Part shown: positions 63,001 to 64,000 of the stretch, piece after piece | Layout: each line of letters begins with the position of its first letter | Position numbering within the stretch: position 1 is the first letter of the stretch | Translations under genes and position numbers: made by a program | Notes under the pieces: model-generated | Told to the model about the DNA's origin: nothing | Seen by the model: only the letters and a program-made list of their open reading frames with translations | Database searches by the model: none | NCBI GenBank assembly: GCA_026770025.1 | Contig: JAMXDE010000016.1 | Coordinates: 620,001-684,000, forward strand | DNA from: Craspedostauros australis | Lineage: Eukaryota; Bacillariophyta; Bacillariophyceae; Mastogloiales; Achnanthaceae | DNA: 64,000 bases | Reading direction: 5' to 3'

Positions 63001-64000
63001 GGGCACCCTGTCGCACGCGGCCAGAGGCTTGGAGATGTCGACATCCGACGGCGCGGCGCGGAGTCTGCTAGACTTCATCTCTGTGCTGACGACCGACCCC
63101 GCAGATGAAACCAACACGCCCGCCACAACTATGGACATCCCCCCGGTGCTCATCCCCGCGATCGATTCTGCCCTGAGACGATACCCTCCAACCGCCATGG
63201 CTGCATGCACGGTGCTGCGGAATCTGTTCCTCGCCGCCTCCCCCAACATGGCTCGCACCGACATGCAGTCCATGCCCGATACGCTGGTGGGCATTGTTAA
63301 CAGCCCGACAAGCACCGTCGATGTGCGTGTCGAAGCTCTCGGTGCAATATGGTCCTTCATCGCGAAGTTCCCAGAGCAACCAGCGAACGTGCTGTCCACG
63401 CTCTTCCAGGCAGTGATTGGGATCATGGCGCAGCACCGAGGAGAAGGCTCAGCGTTCAGCTCCACCATCCAGTTCGCTGGATCAGGTGCCTTGTGTTGCG
63501 TCCTCCAAGCCATCCGCGAGAACCCGATTCAAATCTCCGATGACGACATCGACATGATCATGTGCATCCTGGACTTCGTCATTGAATGCGACGTGAGGAA
63601 CGCCTCCATGATCGCGCAGTTCCTGGACGTCATCCTCAGCCTGTCCGTGCTGCACAGGGAGCTGGTGGTCCAGTTTGGTGTCATCGTCCTAGTCATTGAC
63701 TGCATGGTGGAGCACGAGCAGCACGAGGCGATCCAGGAGAAGGGATGCACGATCCTTGCCATGTTGGCATCGACGGAGAACCTGCAAGTGAATCTGAGCA
63801 TCGCCGAGACCGATGGCATTGACATGATCGTCAGCGCGTTGGCCATCTTCTCCCACAACCCCGAGATCCAGCTCAACGCATGCCGGGCGTTATCGCACCT
63901 GAGCATCGATCACGAGTCCAGAATGCTGATATCGTCCCAAGGCGGCATCATCCTGCTGGTCAACGCAATGGCCTCGTTCCAAGACAGCGTGGATCTGCTG
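60095..64000 (+). CDS. Large protein with N-terminal Cys module, Gln/Asn-rich linker and armadillo-like repeats (partial)
   Basis: A frame opens at the tandem ATG ATG (60095/60098) and stays open to the window edge (over 1300 codons). Residues ~30-85 form a small zinc-binding-like module: RRRGLCVRCGVKTHSGQFLR, then PISNKDVYQGICVRCNQDAV, with two CxxC pairs about 30 residues apart. I recognise this as recurrent at the start of heterokont proteins. Residues ~90-445 are low complexity, Asn/Gly/Ser-rich, ending in a Gln tract (residues ~365-405). From ~460 on, the protein is all-helical with repeats of the ARM/HEAT type (ETVEWALGATASIAASIENI; VQASCCSVLTSLCSQSESLR; QLNACRALSHLSIDHESRML). The 3' end is outside the window. 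A scaffold or adaptor role is likely; no catalytic domain is seen so far. Confidence 0.75.
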   Translation, partial: MMNNIHPFQDEMGGSGIPMFGRNGTALSTEERANIARRRGLCVRCGVKTHSGQFLRKAPISNKDVYQGICVRCNQDAVPNTVLLEWQARNESSVSSGVSSVPSSSAARPQTSATGRFKGVVRAINYSNNAMSRHAAASHHRSNINNGNATNGTAGTSTSGSGNLNNGGIAGGSNNPGNATNSGSNKSAGGASAGHANNGNSSNMGMHTSSPNLNTSMSAALPSPKGNAMRKAVGHPKRTISAPIDQSGSSHNRSSDHNRSMHSSTAASSASNNLNHSGSLRDIKHQRQGDLARTQSAPAPPAFHLSPSPGSSHHRSGNPGTNSTNSGTTSNSSSNSSQTNLGNTAGTNGANINAGANTNLNNGLTTQQQYQQQYHQKYQQQYQQQYHQKFQQQFQQQQQQQQQQQQFNQSMPSITGSFNSGGGYINRSSSQLPSFQDSLAAVRTSFANREEDENYKSSGDEELEALLQSLKDNMGDVTIVKRKLHDIRNLAADHPDILHIVKDVMDQHKDNKRAMRCAVSVVWSQTAKSSANRSLAVESGLLNGMLGMIRSSSSNKDDAETVEWALGATASIAASIENIGHIANKGGVETIVETMSTHSNSPLVFEWACRVLLLLVSPATGDGSQDQPGSDGQTRAQSPSATDSSAAANSPHYQQVQHNRSAIEEANGISAIVTGMRNHTTETWAEYYAFKLLWRMLDGPDEASVERITSRLIEEDCMAICFRVLKHETTSPECFEVGAEMLCQLSLFATQYYLGSYAPDCASACIRILRENPNNQDVQTSCFKLLTTISRRNNRSKSLISSGGTQLIADALLAGTENAELLKHGLMLLCMLSSEPGSFDHDIVGRIKPALQAAGTKHAHVIEIADALCIFVANVSLSIPNASDLPLDTIKQMAASMGDEQVSETTVHALSALCTKYPSFADSLKDGNLAAQLATGIDDENPTVQASCCSVLTSLCSQSESLRQTLATTGTLSHAARGLEMSTSDGAARSLLDFISVLTTDPADETNTPATTMDIPPVLIPAIDSALRRYPPTAMAACTVLRNLFLAASPNMARTDMQSMPDTLVGIVNSPTSTVDVRVEALGAIWSFIAKFPEQPANVLSTLFQAVIGIMAQHRGEGSAFSSTIQFAGSGALCCVLQAIRENPIQISDDDIDMIMCILDFVIECDVRNASMIAQFLDVILSLSVLHRELVVQFGVIVLVIDCMVEHEQHEAIQEKGCTILAMLASTENLQVNLSIAETDGIDMIVSALAIFSHNPEIQLNACRALSHLSIDHESRMLISSQGGIILLVNAMASFQDSVDLL

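Overview
The window is nuclear DNA from a photosynthetic heterokont, most likely a diatom. Three things support this. Several proteins start with a signal peptide ending at an aromatic residue, the 'ASAFAP'-type plastid entry signal of algae with a red secondary plastid (IF-3, homoserine dehydrogenase, FKBP, a monooxygenase and two unknown membrane proteins). One protein carries the heterokont DUF6824 domain. Genes are compact, with few GT-AG introns, and lie on both strands. I cannot name the species. Intron positions were inferred by eye from reading-frame continuity and GT/AG sites.

Positions 1-10200 are a nest of mobile DNA. A non-LTR-type retroelement (reverse transcriptase, RNase H, zinc knuckle) is cut inside its reverse transcriptase by a 6767-bp DNA transposon at 313-7079. 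The transposon has 14-bp terminal inverted repeats and an apparent ATAT target duplication. Removing it with one ATAT copy restores the host reading frame. Its spliced transposase (about 1510-1572 aa) has piggyBac-like D-D-D residues and a C-terminal Cys/His-rich region. Between the second and third catalytic Asp lies an insertion of roughly 600 residues with the signature of a PD-(D/E)XK, lambda-exonuclease/YqaJ-like nuclease. The noncoding 3' third carries two arrays of eight 20-bp repeats, long inverted repeats and subterminal palindromes. This element is the most unusual thing in the window.

Positions 10500-64000 are ordinary gene-dense chromosome. In order: sepiapterin-reductase-like SDR (+), FAD monooxygenase (-), DUF6824 Gln-rich protein (-), plastid IF-3 (+), 3-ketoacyl-CoA synthase (+), plastid homoserine dehydrogenase with a distant signal-peptide exon (-), PH plus J-like protein (+), membrane-anchored histidine phosphatase (-), small SH3/Tudor-like protein (+), MORN-repeat protein (+), small plastid membrane protein (-), PX-BAR sorting nexin (-), acylated HAD phosphatase (+), plastid multi-pass membrane protein (-), SLP/mid-SUN protein (+), PRP3 splicing factor (-), RPA34-like Pol I subunit (+), thylakoid-lumen FKBP (-), MOZART1 (+), and a long Cys-module/armadillo-like protein running off the right edge (+).

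These genes do not form one pathway. They cover plastid translation and metabolism, lipid elongation, splicing, rRNA transcription, membrane traffic, nuclear envelope/ER structure and microtubule nucleation. Noncoding gaps are mostly 0.3-2 kb and hold simple repeats but no RNA gene I could support.
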